DNA from: Polynucleobacter sp. 73C-SIWE
GTDB lineage: Bacteria; Pseudomonadota; Gammaproteobacteria; Burkholderiales; Burkholderiaceae
DNA length: 64,000 nucleotides
Direction: 5' to 3'
Assembly (NCBI RefSeq): GCF_018882465.1
Contig: NZ_JACVOK010000001.1
Span: 186,001-250,000 of the forward strand
Position numbers and translations under genes: made by a program. Below, piece after piece: positions 1-8,919 of this stretch; positions within the stretch are counted from its first letter, which is position 1, and each line of letters begins with the position of its first letter. The notes under the pieces are model-generated. The model was not told the DNA's origin. It saw only the letters and a program-made list of their open reading frames with translations, and searched no databases.

Positions 1-55
1 CGAGTAAATCTGGAAATATTGCTCTTGCCACTAAAACTTTTGCTTTGTTGCTCAT
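1..55 (-). CDS. 2-hydroxyacid dehydrogenase, N-terminal fragment
   Basis: Only the first 18 codons lie in the window, and the gene runs off the left edge. The ATG is preceded at good spacing by an AAGGA ribosome binding site on the minus strand. The peptide MSNKAKVLVARAIFPDLL resembles the N-terminus of NAD(P)-dependent D-2-hydroxyacid dehydrogenases (glyoxylate/hydroxypyruvate reductase type), as recalled from Burkholderiales proteins. It is divergent from the TRAP operon, so the roughly 220 bp between them should carry both promoters. The family call rests on a short peptide and needs the sequence to the left. Confidence 0.5.
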   Translation of the reverse strand, partial: MSNKAKVLVARAIFPDLL

Positions 56-276
56 CTGCGTCCTTGTATTGATTTGCTCAGCGGTTCGCCGATGCTCCCG
101 TATATTAAATTGATCTTGAAAAAAATGATGGTGACATTTTGATGCACTGCACAATAAAAAGACTACCTTAGCAAGGGGAAACCCTCAACCCTATTTAACT
201 CGTTTTAGAATATTCTCTTTGTAGGATTTGTTTCATCCAGTAGTTAATTTTATAAAAATGACCCTAGGAGATTTTG

Positions 277-1392
277 ATGTCAGATACGAATAAGACTAGT
301 CCACGCCGTAAGTTTCTAAAGAACGCTGCCGTTGGTAGCGCCGGCGCAGCTGCAATGGGCTTCCCAATGATTTCTAGCGCGCAAACTATTAACTTGCGCT
401 TCCAATCAACATGGCCAGCTAAAGATATTTTCCATGAGTACGCTAATGACTACGCAACTAAAGTAAATGCGATGTCAGGTGGTCGTCTGAAAATTGAAGT
501 GCTGCCTGCTGGTTCAGTAGTCAAAGCTTTTGATATGTTGGATGCAGTTTCTAGCGGTACATTGGACGGCGGTCATGGCGTTTTGGCATATTGGTATGGC
601 AAAAGCCCTGCACTAGCACTCTGGGGATCTGGTCCTGCTTTCGGTATGGACGCTAACACTCTCCTGTCATGGAACCAATACGGTGGTGGCCAGCAGTTGC
701 TTAATGAAATCTACAACGACCTCAAACTCGACGTAGTCTCATTCCCTTATGGCCCAATGCCTACACAGCCATTAGGTTGGTTTAAAAAGCCAATCGCTAA
801 GGCTGATGACTTGAAAGGTTTAAAGTATCGTACTGTTGGTCTCTCTATTGAGATCTTCACAGATATGGGCGCATCAGTACAAGCCTTGCCTGGTGGCGAG
901 ATCATCCCAGCAATGGACCGTGGTGTTCTAGATGCTGCTGAGTTCAATAACGCAACTTCAGACCGTATCTTGGGCTTCCCAGACGTTTCTAAAGTCAACA
1001 TGCTCCAGAGCTTCCACCAGTCTTCAGAGCAATTTGAAATTATCTTCAACAAGAAGAAATTTAACTCCTTGCCAGCTGACCTCCAGGCTATCCTGAAATA
1101 CGGTACTGAAGCAGCTTCTGCAGATATGTCTTGGAAGGCGATTGATCGCTACTCCAAAGACTTCGCTGAACTCCAAACTAAGGACAAGGTTAAGTTCTAC
1201 GCTACACCGAAGTCCATTTTGGTAGCCCAGTTGAATGCTTGGGACAAGATTATTGCCAAAAAGGCCTCTGAACTCCCAATGTTCAAGAAAGTCCTGGATT
1301 CCCAGAAAGCCTTCGCTCAGCGCGCAGTTCGCTGGGATTTGCTAGTTAACGTTGATATGAAGATCGCTTACGACCATTACTTCAAAGGCTAA
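277..1392 (+). CDS. dctP: TRAP transporter solute-binding protein, TakP-like
   Basis: Periplasmic binding component of a tripartite ATP-independent periplasmic transporter. The N-terminus carries a Tat-type signal (RRKFLK at about residues 10-15, hydrophobic stretch, cleavage near SSAQ). The ATG at 277 is chosen over the in-frame TTG just before it because AGGAG at 266-270 is well spaced from it. The body matches the DctP family, and segments such as LPGGEIIPAMDRGVLDAAEFNN and GGHGVLAYWYGK resemble the 2-oxoacid-binding TakP subgroup. The ligand is therefore probably a keto or other organic acid, by inference. It is the first gene of a dctP-Q-M operon, separated from dctQ by a terminator. Confidence 0.9.
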   Translation: MSDTNKTSPRRKFLKNAAVGSAGAAAMGFPMISSAQTINLRFQSTWPAKDIFHEYANDYATKVNAMSGGRLKIEVLPAGSVVKAFDMLDAVSSGTLDGGHGVLAYWYGKSPALALWGSGPAFGMDANTLLSWNQYGGGQQLLNEIYNDLKLDVVSFPYGPMPTQPLGWFKKPIAKADDLKGLKYRTVGLSIEIFTDMGASVQALPGGEIIPAMDRGVLDAAEFNNATSDRILGFPDVSKVNMLQSFHQSSEQFEIIFNKKKFNSLPADLQAILKYGTEAASADMSWKAIDRYSKDFAELQTKDKVKFYATPKSILVAQLNAWDKIIAKKASELPMFKKVLDSQKAFAQRAVRWDLLVNVDMKIAYDHYFKG

Positions 1393-1425
1393 AATGCTTT
1401 TATAATACCGGCAGTATGCATCTTG

Positions 1426-1455
1426 ACCGGACGGCATCCCCGTCCGGTTTTTTTT
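1426..1455 (+). terminator. Intercistronic hairpin terminator between dctP and dctQ
   Basis: A perfect 9-bp stem (ACCGGACGG, 1426-1434; CCGTCCGGT, 1440-1448) with a 5-nt loop is followed by a run of T residues, the form of an intrinsic terminator. It lies inside the transporter operon. Partial termination here would give more binding protein than permease. Confidence 0.85.
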
Positions 1456-1507
1456 ATATTTCCCCAAGTGAAATAGATAGTTAGAAAGTTGTTTTAGGAG
1501 ATTAGTT

Positions 1508-2176
1508 ATGGATAAATTCATGCTAAGAGTAGACGAGATCAGCACCTTTGTAGGTAAGGCTGCTGCTTGGCTTGTCGTGCTACTAATGCTGATGGTCTTT
1601 ACAGACGTCGTGCGGCGCTATGCGTTTAATTCCCCATCTGCATGGATTGGTGAATTATCAGTAATGGCATACGGCACGCTATTTATGATGTGCGGTGCTT
1701 ATACCCTTGCACAAAATGGCCATGTTCGCGGCGACTTCTTATACGGTTCAATGAAACCACGCACGCAGGCAACCTTAGATCTGATTTTGTACATCACCTT
1801 CTTCCTTCCAGGAATCACCGCTTTGGTTTATGCCGGTTACACCTATGCCGCAGAATCGTGGCGTATCGGTGAGCACACCACTCAGATTGCAAACGGTCCT
1901 CCGCTCTATCCGTTCAAAACAATTATTCCAGTTGCTGGAGCCTTTGTACTTTTACAAGGGATTGTTGAAATCATGCGTTGCGTTATTTGCCTTAAGACTG
2001 GCGAATGGCCTGAGCGCTTAAAAGATGCTGCCGAAATTGATGTGGTTGAACAGCAATTAGCCGCGTCTACTCACGTTGATGACGAATCACGTCAACAAGC
2101 AATCAAAAACGCCAAATCCATCGATGAAGCAGCACATCATCGTATTGGCCAAACTAAAGAGATAAATCATGAGTGA
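1508..2176 (+). CDS. dctQ: TRAP transporter small permease
   Basis: Four-helix small membrane subunit of the TRAP transporter (DctQ family), 222 residues. Hydrophobic segments are visible near residues 18-38, 52-72, 92-112 and 138-158, and the C-terminal 50 residues are hydrophilic and charged. Motifs typical of the family include the VVRRYAFNSPSAWIGEL stretch after the first helix. The ATG follows an AGGAG site. It overlaps the start of dctM by 8 bp, indicating translational coupling. It pairs with the large permease to move the ligand delivered by DctP across the inner membrane. Confidence 0.9.
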   Translation: MDKFMLRVDEISTFVGKAAAWLVVLLMLMVFTDVVRRYAFNSPSAWIGELSVMAYGTLFMMCGAYTLAQNGHVRGDFLYGSMKPRTQATLDLILYITFFLPGITALVYAGYTYAAESWRIGEHTTQIANGPPLYPFKTIIPVAGAFVLLQGIVEIMRCVICLKTGEWPERLKDAAEIDVVEQQLAASTHVDDESRQQAIKNAKSIDEAAHHRIGQTKEINHE

Positions 2177-4049
2177 TCCAATTCTTGGCCTAGTCATGCT
2201 TGGCTTGATTATTGTGGTAATCATGCTGGGCTTTCCAACTGCCTTTACCCTGATGGGTCTAGGCATGATGTTTGGTTTTGCAGCCTTCTACGATCCTTCA
2301 CAAAGCTGGACTGCAAACAAAGTATTTACCCTGATGGTGCAAAGAACGTTCGGGGGTATGACTAACGATGTCCTGCTATCCATTCCGCTCTTTGTCTTAA
2401 TGGGCTATGTGATGGAACGAGGGGCACTGGTAGATAAGATGTTCTACAGTATCCAGTTAGCATTCCGTCGCCTACCAGCTTCACTTGCAGTAGCTACTTT
2501 GATTGTTTGTACCTTCTGGGGTATTGCAAGTGGTCTCGTTGGCGCAGTTGTGGTTCTCATGGGCGTGATTGCCATGAAGCCAATGCTGAATGCAGGGTAC
2601 GATACCCGTTTGGCTGCTGGCGTGATTACCGCCGGCGGTACCTTAGGTATTTTGATCCCGCCATCAGTGATGATCATTGTGTATGCAGCGGTTGCTGGTC
2701 AATCTGTAGTGAAGCTCTATGCCGCTGCAATGGTGCCAGGATTCTTCCTTGCATTCTTGTACTTGGTTTACATCATCGGTTGGGCTTTAATTAATCCTAA
2801 GGTTGCTCCTAAGCTTCCTCCTGAGCAACTGATCGTGCCAGTTCCTGCGCCGATTCACTTCATGCGCGAGAACTATTCACAAAATATGTTGCTTGCTACA
2901 TTTAAAGCCTTGTTTTCACCAGCCAAGCTCATGAATGCTCCGGCAGATGCAAGACTGTCCTTTGGGAAAATTTTCAAAAATGTACTCGCAGCATTAACCC
3001 CATTATTTTTGATTGCCCTGACTATGTGGGGCGTATGGTGGTATGTCATTATTCATCAGCAAAACGAAAGAGATGCGATGAATTCTGTTCCAGTTGCGAC
3101 TCAAGTAGCCAAAGCGTCTACTAGCGCTGCTGAGCCAGTTGAAGAAGAATTGGTATCGATTGATGCTACCTCTAGCAAGATCAAATCTAAAGTAGTTGAA
3201 GAAGATGCGCCTTTGGTTGCATTGGATGCTGCCGCTGGCGATGATCCAATTGATGCTGGGGCTGTAGCGGAGGCTAATACTGGGCCACCTGAAAATTTCG
3301 AGTTGTATTTTGGCTTGACTTGCGTGCTCTTTGGCTTGTTATTGATTTACTACTACCTCAAGTTTGATGAGGAGCAGTTTGAAATTCTCAAGCTGCTGAT
3401 TGAGTCAGTAATGCCCTTAGGTGTACTGACAATTTTGGTGCTGGCAGTGATCTTGTTGGGCATTACTACTGCTACCGAATCTGCGGCAGTAGGTGCATTG
3501 GGCGCTTTCATTCTGGCGCTTCAAGCAGGCACTCTGGACTTTGAGCGTACTAAGCAGGCAGTTTTCTTAACTGCTAAGACAACCTCTATGGTGTGCTGGT
3601 TGTTTGTAGGCTCAGCGTTGTTCTCAGCGGTGTTTACTATTTTGGGTGGTCAGTCGATCATCGAAAAATGGGTACTCATGCTAGACCTAACACCAATTCA
3701 GTTCATGCTGCTCTCTCAAGCAATCATCTTCTTCCTTGGATGGCCTTTGGAGTGGACTGAAATTATTGTTATTTTCGTGCCGATCTTCTTGCCTATCTTG
3801 GCTCACTTCAATATCGACCCACTCTTGTGGGGAACATTGGTGTTTGTCAACTTGCAAGCAGCGTTCTTGTCACCACCAGTTGCAATGTCTGCCTTCTATC
3901 TGAAAGGTGTATCGCCACCAGGCGTCACGCTTAACCAGATTTTTGCAGGCATGATGCCTTACATGTTCATCGTGATCGCTTGTATGGCCTTCATGTATGT
4001 CTGGCCAGGCATGACATTGTGGCTACCGAAGTTCCTCTACGGAGGTTGA
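2169..4049 (+). CDS. dctM: TRAP transporter large permease with long internal insertion
   Basis: Main transport subunit of the TRAP system, carrying sodium-coupled uptake in known relatives. At 626 residues it is about 190 longer than an ordinary DctM. The conserved halves lie at about residues 1-210 and 400-626. Between them is an insertion with two extra hydrophobic segments (about 274-295 and 379-397) joined by an acidic, alanine-rich linker (about 300-373). Large permeases of this extended kind are known in the mannitol/chloroaromatic-type TRAP subfamily, so the insertion need not be an error. The gene overlaps dctQ by 8 bp and is followed by a strong terminator. Confidence 0.9.
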   Translation: MSDPILGLVMLGLIIVVIMLGFPTAFTLMGLGMMFGFAAFYDPSQSWTANKVFTLMVQRTFGGMTNDVLLSIPLFVLMGYVMERGALVDKMFYSIQLAFRRLPASLAVATLIVCTFWGIASGLVGAVVVLMGVIAMKPMLNAGYDTRLAAGVITAGGTLGILIPPSVMIIVYAAVAGQSVVKLYAAAMVPGFFLAFLYLVYIIGWALINPKVAPKLPPEQLIVPVPAPIHFMRENYSQNMLLATFKALFSPAKLMNAPADARLSFGKIFKNVLAALTPLFLIALTMWGVWWYVIIHQQNERDAMNSVPVATQVAKASTSAAEPVEEELVSIDATSSKIKSKVVEEDAPLVALDAAAGDDPIDAGAVAEANTGPPENFELYFGLTCVLFGLLLIYYYLKFDEEQFEILKLLIESVMPLGVLTILVLAVILLGITTATESAAVGALGAFILALQAGTLDFERTKQAVFLTAKTTSMVCWLFVGSALFSAVFTILGGQSIIEKWVLMLDLTPIQFMLLSQAIIFFLGWPLEWTEIIVIFVPIFLPILAHFNIDPLLWGTLVFVNLQAAFLSPPVAMSAFYLKGVSPPGVTLNQIFAGMMPYMFIVIACMAFMYVWPGMTLWLPKFLYGG

Positions 4050-4070
4050 TTGAGGTAGTTCTAGTAAAAG

Positions 4071-4098
4071 AAAAGCGCTCCAAACGGAGCGCTTTTTT
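4071..4098 (+). terminator. Rho-independent terminator after dctM
   Basis: A perfect 11-bp stem (AAAAGCGCTCC, 4071-4081; GGAGCGCTTTT, 4086-4096) with an AAAC loop ends in a T run. It closes the TRAP operon. The A run on the other side means it could also work for the convergent gene at 4147-4686. Confidence 0.9.
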
Positions 4099-4121
4099 AT
4101 ATGTACTAAAGTGAATTAAGC

Positions 4122-4148
4122 GACTTAAGTAACTTAAGCAACTTACCT
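4122..4148. repeat. Three imperfect 9-bp tandem repeats
   Basis: The units GACTTAAGT, AACTTAAGC and AACTTACCT run head to tail. The last one overlaps the stop codon of the minus-strand gene at 4147. This looks like a small replication-slippage tract. No function is evident. Confidence 0.5.
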
Positions 4149-4686
4149 AGGCAACCTGGTTTAATAACTCACTATTAGTTTTACCTAGGGCAACAGTAAA
4201 TAAACCCTGCCAGTAGTTAAATGCAGTGAGCTCGTCTTCATCCAACTCCATCTCAATAAAGGCAGGATGACGAATCAAAGAAAGCCAGATACGACAAAAC
4301 ATCTTGTCTTCAAGAGTAGAAGGTTTGCTGACAAAAGGAATTTCTTCCAGGTTAGGAATCATTTCATGAACACCATCCTTGTCGACCATCGTCTGCTTAT
4401 CACGACTCAAGCGCATCATTTCAAGCATTACTCTGCCCAGCTGATCGTAATGTCCACTCCAGCATAAAGGGGTACCAGCGATCTCTTTGGTGCTTTCTAA
4501 ATACTTGCGGGCAAATTCGCTCCAGGCATATGCCAAATCAAACTCAGTCTTCACCTTAGCGTTTTGTAAGGGGGTTGGCAGATGGGTAGACTTCATTTGC
4601 TCCAGACTACGGTCACCCCCAAAGGTGTAATCAATAATCAATAGTGGTTTTGCTGTTTTATTGATCTGTAGCCGATACTCTTCCAT
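4147..4686 (-). CDS. Conserved hypothetical protein
   Basis: A 179-residue soluble protein without signal peptide or clear membrane segment. I do not recognise a named family. It is rich in leucine, methionine and acidic residues, with a mid-region WSGHYDQLGRVMLEMMRLSR and a C-terminal acidic patch ELDEDELTAFNYW, and is probably mainly helical. Codon use matches the neighbouring housekeeping genes, which supports it being real. It is convergent with the TRAP operon and divergent from fdxA. No role can be inferred from context. Confidence 0.65.
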   Translation of the reverse strand: MEEYRLQINKTAKPLLIIDYTFGGDRSLEQMKSTHLPTPLQNAKVKTEFDLAYAWSEFARKYLESTKEIAGTPLCWSGHYDQLGRVMLEMMRLSRDKQTMVDKDGVHEMIPNLEEIPFVSKPSTLEDKMFCRIWLSLIRHPAFIEMELDEDELTAFNYWQGLFTVALGKTNSELLNQVA

Positions 4687-4873
4687 AATCCATTCTTTCC
4701 TAGTGGGTTTTATTAATACTGATCCTCAAAGTGTAATCAATTGAAGCTTGCCTTTGGAAAAGGGGCTTTAGCCCAAGAAATCAGGGCCTTGCCTGAAAAA
4801 TTGGCTATTTCGGCTAAAATTGAGCTTTTATAACTTAGCAGCCCCAGTTTTAGGGCTAATTAGAATAAACGCC

Positions 4874-5197
4874 ATGACTTACGTTGTTACCGAATCCTGC
4901 ATCCGCTGCAAATACACCGACTGTGTTGATGTTTGCCCAGTTGATTGCTTTCGTGAAGGCCCTAACTTTTTAGTCATTGATCCGGATGAGTGCATTGACT
5001 GCGCCGTCTGCGTTCCAGAGTGTCCAGTAAACGCGATTTATGCTGAAGATGACGTTCCTGGTGATCAACAGTCATTTATCAAGCTCAATGCGGACCTCTC
5101 CCCCACTTGGACTTCGATCACTAAATCCAAAGGCGCTCTTCCTGATGCGGATGAGTGGAAAGACGTTAAAAACAAACTCGATCAGCTCGTAAAGTAA
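4874..5197 (+). CDS. fdxA: Seven-iron ferredoxin FdxA
   Basis: Small soluble electron carrier of 107 residues with a [3Fe-4S] and a [4Fe-4S] cluster. By alignment with Azotobacter FdI, C9, C17 and C50 would bind the 3Fe cluster, and C21, C40, C43 and C46 the 4Fe cluster. The motifs [18 protein letters not shown] and [12 protein letters not shown] are unmistakable. The ATG at 4874 (MTYVV) is chosen because an upstream extension lacks ferredoxin character, although no strong ribosome binding site is seen. It lies 26 bp before a ferredoxin-NADP reductase, its likely partner. Confidence 0.95.
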   Translation: MTYVVTESCIRCKYTDCVDVCPVDCFREGPNFLVIDPDECIDCAVCVPECPVNAIYAEDDVPGDQQSFIKLNADLSPTWTSITKSKGALPDADEWKDVKNKLDQLVK

Positions 5198-5223
5198 TTC
5201 TTTAATAGCCTTTTCGAGAATTC

Positions 5224-6270
5224 GTGTTGCACTCACCTACACAAACCGACGCTGTCATTATTGGCGCCGGCCCTGTGGGTCTTTTCCAAGTCTTTGAACT
5301 TGGCCTACTAGAAATCAAAGTCCATGTAATTGACTCCCTCCCCGAAGCTGGCGGTCAATGCATCGAGCTGTACCCAGATAAACCCATCTACGATATTCCA
5401 GCAATTCCAGTGTGTACTGGACGTGAGCTCACCAATAACCTACTGAAACAAATTGAGCCATTTGGTGCGCAGTTTCATTTAGGGCAAGAAGTTACTCAGC
5501 TAGAGAAACAAGCTGATGGACGCTTTCTCATTGGCACCTCTAAGGGCAATCAATTCTTGAGCAAGACCGTCTTTATCGCCGGAGGTGTAGGAGCCTTTCA
5601 GCCCCGCACCCTCAAGCTTGATGGTATTGAGGCTTTTGAAGGTAAGCAGGTGTTCTATAGCGTCAAGCATCCCGATCAATTTAATGGCAAAAAGATAGTG
5701 ATCTGCGGTGGTGGAGATGCTGCATTAGATTGGGCGCTACATTTTGCAGATAAAGCTGCCAGTGTTACGTTAATTCATCGACGTGATGACTTTAAGGCAG
5801 CACCAGCATCCATTGCCAAAATGCGCGAGCTTTGCAAAAACAAACAAATGCAGTTATTGATTGGGCAAGTGACGAGCTACGAAGTGGAGAATGATCAGAT
5901 CACCAAAATAGTGGTGACTGATATTGATGGTCAAGATCAAAAGATAGCGGTAGATGATCTCCTGATCTTTTTTGGACTATCACCCAAATTAGGGCCAATT
6001 GCAGATTGGGGTTTAGATATCGATCGCAAGCAAGTTACTGTCGATACCGAGAAATTTCAGACGAGTATTCCCGGAATTTATGCTGTGGGAGATATCAATG
6101 TTTATCCCGGCAAGAAAAAACTGATTTTGTCAGGCTTTCATGAGGCGGCTTTGGCAGCCTTTGCTGCAGCAGCTTACCTCAACCCAGAAAAGCCTATCCA
6201 GCTCCAGTACACCACCACCTCAACAAAGCTGCATAAGGTTCTTGGGGTGAGCCCGCCCACATTCGAGTAA
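5224..6270 (+). CDS. Ferredoxin-NADP+ reductase, thioredoxin-reductase-like
   Basis: FAD/NADPH flavoprotein of 348 residues, probably moving electrons between NADPH and FdxA encoded just upstream. The N-terminal FAD fold is shown by [17 protein letters not shown] (about residues 12-28) and the family motif [20 protein letters not shown]. The NAD(P) fold is shown by [15 protein letters not shown] (about 160-174). The C-terminal [26 protein letters not shown] closes the FAD site. It lacks the CxxC of thioredoxin reductase, as expected for the type-2 FNR (YumC-like) family. The start is GTG at 5224 or the adjacent TTG. Confidence 0.9.
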   Translation: MLHSPTQTDAVIIGAGPVGLFQVFELGLLEIKVHVIDSLPEAGGQCIELYPDKPIYDIPAIPVCTGRELTNNLLKQIEPFGAQFHLGQEVTQLEKQADGRFLIGTSKGNQFLSKTVFIAGGVGAFQPRTLKLDGIEAFEGKQVFYSVKHPDQFNGKKIVICGGGDAALDWALHFADKAASVTLIHRRDDFKAAPASIAKMRELCKNKQMQLLIGQVTSYEVENDQITKIVVTDIDGQDQKIAVDDLLIFFGLSPKLGPIADWGLDIDRKQVTVDTEKFQTSIPGIYAVGDINVYPGKKKLILSGFHEAALAAFAAAAYLNPEKPIQLQYTTTSTKLHKVLGVSPPTFE

Positions 6271-6305
6271 GCTATCCCTAATTACTTATTTTTGCCAATA
6301 TTTAT

Positions 6306-7100
6306 ATGCGCCAATATCACGATCTCATGAAAGAAGTCCTTGCCAAGGGCGTCCAAAAGTCCGATAGGACTGGCACAGGCACTATCTCGGTATTTGGCCA
6401 CCAGATGCGCTTTAACTTGGCTGAAGGCTTTCCGATGGTGACGACCAAGAAGCTTCACCTTAAGTCCATCATTTACGAATTGCTCTGGTTCCTCAAAGGC
6501 AGCACTAATAACAACTGGCTTAAAGAGCGTGGTGTATCTATTTGGAATGAGTGGGCAGCACCAGATGGCGAGCTTGGCCCCATTTATGGTTATCAATGGC
6601 GTTCATGGCCAGCACCGAATGGCAAACACATTGATCAAATCTCTGAGGTAGTTGAGACAATCAAGAAAAATCCGGATTCACGTCGCATCATTGTTTCTGC
6701 TTGGAACGTGGCAGATATTCCCCGTATGGCTTTAGCACCTTGCCATGCCTTCTTTCAGTTCTATGTTGCTGATGGCAAACTCTCTTGCCAACTCTACCAA
6801 CGCAGTGCTGACATTTTCTTGGGCGTACCATTCAATATTGCCAGCTACGCTTTGCTCACACACATGATGTCCCAACAATGTAATTTAGAAGTGGGTGACT
6901 TCATTTGGACTGGCGGTGATTGTCATTTGTATAGCAATCACTTAGAGCAAGTAGATCTTCAGCTATCAAGAAATTTCTTCCCATTGCCAAAACTCAATAT
7001 TTTGAGAAAGCCAGATTCTATTTTTGACTATGAGTTCGAAGATTTTGAAATTCTCGGCTATGAATCACATCCACATATCAAAGCTCCAGTAGCTATTTAA
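6306..7100 (+). CDS. thyA: Thymidylate synthase
   Basis: Makes dTMP from dUMP using methylenetetrahydrofolate. At 264 residues it has the standard length. The catalytic cysteine lies in [12 protein letters not shown], preceded by [11 protein letters not shown], and dUMP binding is marked by [20 protein letters not shown] and GDCHLYSNH. The N-terminus has the folate-linked [11 protein letters not shown] motif. It sits directly before folA, which regenerates the folate that ThyA oxidises, so the two form a classic functional pair. Confidence 0.97.
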   Translation: MRQYHDLMKEVLAKGVQKSDRTGTGTISVFGHQMRFNLAEGFPMVTTKKLHLKSIIYELLWFLKGSTNNNWLKERGVSIWNEWAAPDGELGPIYGYQWRSWPAPNGKHIDQISEVVETIKKNPDSRRIIVSAWNVADIPRMALAPCHAFFQFYVADGKLSCQLYQRSADIFLGVPFNIASYALLTHMMSQQCNLEVGDFIWTGGDCHLYSNHLEQVDLQLSRNFFPLPKLNILRKPDSIFDYEFEDFEILGYESHPHIKAPVAI

Positions 7101-7113
7101 AAAGAGAGCATTG

Positions 7114-7602
7114 ATGACACAACCTGCTATTTCTATGATTGTTGCGCGCTCGCGCAATCACGTGATTGGCCGCGATAACCAAATGCCCTGGAAGATCTCT
7201 GCGGATTTGCAGTTCTTTAAGAGAGTGACAATGGGCTATCCAGTCATCATGGGACGCAAGACTTGGGAATCTATTGGTCGCCCACTTCCAGGCCGTCGCA
7301 ATATCGTGGTGAGCCGTAATGCGCAGTTCCAGCTTGAGGGCGGCGAGCTTGCAGGATCATTAGATGAGGCTCTGAATCGCTTAAGCGAAGCACCGCGAGT
7401 ATTTGTCATCGGTGGTGAGCAACTTTTTAAGCAAGCTTTTGCTAAAGCAGATCGACTCTACATCACTGAAATTAATATGGATGTTAACGATGGGGACACT
7501 TTCTTTGAAGTTCCTGATGCAGCCTCTTGGAAAGAAGTCGAGCGCGCCCCGGGATCTGAAGGCGACATCACATTTAATTTTGTGACGCTTGAGCGTAAAT
7601 AA
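7114..7602 (+). CDS. folA: Dihydrofolate reductase
   Basis: Reduces dihydrofolate to tetrahydrofolate with NADPH. At 162 residues it is typical of bacterial DHFR. Landmarks are ISMIVARSRNHVIGRDNQMPW at the N-terminus (substrate and Met20 loop), GRKTWESIGRPLPGRRNIVVS (NADPH binding) and VFVIGGEQLFKQA. The ATG at 7114 is preferred over the preceding TTG. It lies 13 bp after thyA, in one transcription unit with it, and is followed at once by a terminator. Confidence 0.97.
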   Translation: MTQPAISMIVARSRNHVIGRDNQMPWKISADLQFFKRVTMGYPVIMGRKTWESIGRPLPGRRNIVVSRNAQFQLEGGELAGSLDEALNRLSEAPRVFVIGGEQLFKQAFAKADRLYITEINMDVNDGDTFFEVPDAASWKEVERAPGSEGDITFNFVTLERK

Positions 7603-7604
7603 GA

Positions 7605-7630
7605 AAAAGAGCTCCGAGGAGCTCTTTTTT
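7605..7630 (+). terminator. Terminator after thyA-folA
   Basis: A 10-bp stem (AAAAGAGCTC, 7605-7614; GAGCTCTTTT, 7619-7628) with a CGAG loop is flanked by A and T runs. It is placed between the convergent folA and the isomerase gene, so it can act in both directions. Confidence 0.88.
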
Positions 7631-7648
7631 CATCACAGCAAACGTCAT

Positions 7649-8491
7649 TTACTGAATGATGATCTTAGATTCTTTAGCGATCTGAGATAAAAACTCAAAT
7701 TGCTTTCTTTGCGCTATGGCATTGCGAATCGCAGCCTTAGCTTGGTCAAATGTAGGCGGCTTAGTAGACCTCTTATCTTCTAGTTTCACCAAATACCAGC
7801 CTTGCTGAACTTGTATTGGAGCTTGAGAGACTTGCCCCTTAGATAGATTGACTAAGGCAGCTGAAATTTGTGGGGGAAGTTGCCCAGCCTGAACCCAACC
7901 AACAGCACCGCCCTGCACTCTATTTGGCGCAAGAGAAACACTCTTGGCCAACTTATCAAATGGCTCACCCTTTTTAAGACGGCCCAATACTGCTTGCGCA
8001 TCGGCTTCACTAGCTGTCGCTATATCACTCACCTTATATTCAACCAACATACCTTGAGGGCCAAGGGAGGCAATTTCTTTGTTGTATTCGGCTTGTATAT
8101 CAGCATCACTGATTGGGTTTTGTGCCATGAAGGTAGATAACTCAAGATCTGCTAAGTAGTTTTGACGTATCAGCATCAGTTGAGTATTGGCTTTTTCGGA
8201 GTTTGCCAAACCATCGCGTTCTGCACGCTGCGATAACAGCAATACTTCAATGTATTTTTGAACAACCGCTTGACGCAACTCAGGACTATCTTTCTGTCCT
8301 TGCGAAATCGCCATCTTAATACCCTGCTCAACCATATCATTAGTAATGATGGCGCCGTTTACTGAAGCTGCAGCATTAATTGGTAAACCACTTTGCTGAG
8401 CATGTGCGGCACCAATTAATGCTACAGATAAAAAACTGGCAGCAAGCAATGCGCTGAATTTCGATTGAAACAACATGATGACCGAACTCAT
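7649..8491 (-). CDS. Parvulin-type peptidyl-prolyl cis-trans isomerase, exported
   Basis: Periplasmic foldase of the PpiC/SurA type, 280 residues. A signal peptide (hydrophobic stretch, cleavage near AHAQQ) is followed by a SurA-like helical N-domain (PINAAASVNGAIITNDMVEQG, about residues 37-57). The parvulin domain is at about 145-245, with SLAPNRVQGGAVGWVQAGQLPPQISAALVNLSKGQVS and QGWYLVKLEDKRS. An internal ATG giving MLFQSKFS is an alternative start with a cleaner signal peptide. The likely role is folding of outer-membrane proteins. It may be cotranscribed with the lipoprotein gene just upstream. Confidence 0.9.
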   Translation of the reverse strand: MSSVIMLFQSKFSALLAASFLSVALIGAAHAQQSGLPINAAASVNGAIITNDMVEQGIKMAISQGQKDSPELRQAVVQKYIEVLLLSQRAERDGLANSEKANTQLMLIRQNYLADLELSTFMAQNPISDADIQAEYNKEIASLGPQGMLVEYKVSDIATASEADAQAVLGRLKKGEPFDKLAKSVSLAPNRVQGGAVGWVQAGQLPPQISAALVNLSKGQVSQAPIQVQQGWYLVKLEDKRSTKPPTFDQAKAAIRNAIAQRKQFEFLSQIAKESKIIIQ

Positions 8492-8541
8492 AAGACTATA
8501 TCTTTCTAAAAATGAGCCTTAATGGTAACAGCAGCCTAGCG

Positions 8542-8862
8542 CTAGAACCGATAAATGGGAGTGCTTGGCAAATAGGGATCGGCCGATTGGGTTTCGATCG
8601 CCTCTGCCTCTTGCTCACCCTGTGGCTGATTAAAGTATTTTGAATCTCCGGGTGATTGTCTACTCAGACCCTGTTTTTGGGATGGGGTAGCAACCGGACC
8701 AAATGGCCCCTCAGTGAGTGCAACAGGTTGATTATTAAATTCTCTCAATTGCTCAGGAGAGTAAACGGGGGAAGTTTGTGAACCCTTGGGAGGGGGTCCT
8801 TGCTGTGCTGTTGAGCATCCTACCAATGCAAGACAGAGAGCGAATTTTAGAGAGATATGCAT
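8542..8862 (-). CDS. Small putative lipoprotein
   Basis: A predicted 106-residue lipoprotein. From the ATG at 8862 the protein begins MHISLKFALCLALVGCSTAQ, a textbook lipoprotein signal with lipobox LVGC. A longer reading from 8901 lacks a signal-like start. The mature part is rich in proline, glutamine and serine, with no recognisable domain, and looks disordered. It lies about 50 bp upstream of the parvulin gene on the same strand, so the two may share a transcript. The function is unknown. Confidence 0.6.
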   Translation of the reverse strand: MHISLKFALCLALVGCSTAQQGPPPKGSQTSPVYSPEQLREFNNQPVALTEGPFGPVATPSQKQGLSRQSPGDSKYFNQPQGEQEAEAIETQSADPYLPSTPIYRF

Positions 8863-8919
8863 GAGCTCATTGTATGGGAGTCGCAGATCAAATAGCGACA
8901 ATTTGATTACAATTCCTGG

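Noticed and set aside
747-1052. 101-codon minus-strand frame inside dctP
   Set aside because: It lies wholly within a strongly supported transporter gene, has low-complexity unnatural composition and no ribosome binding site.
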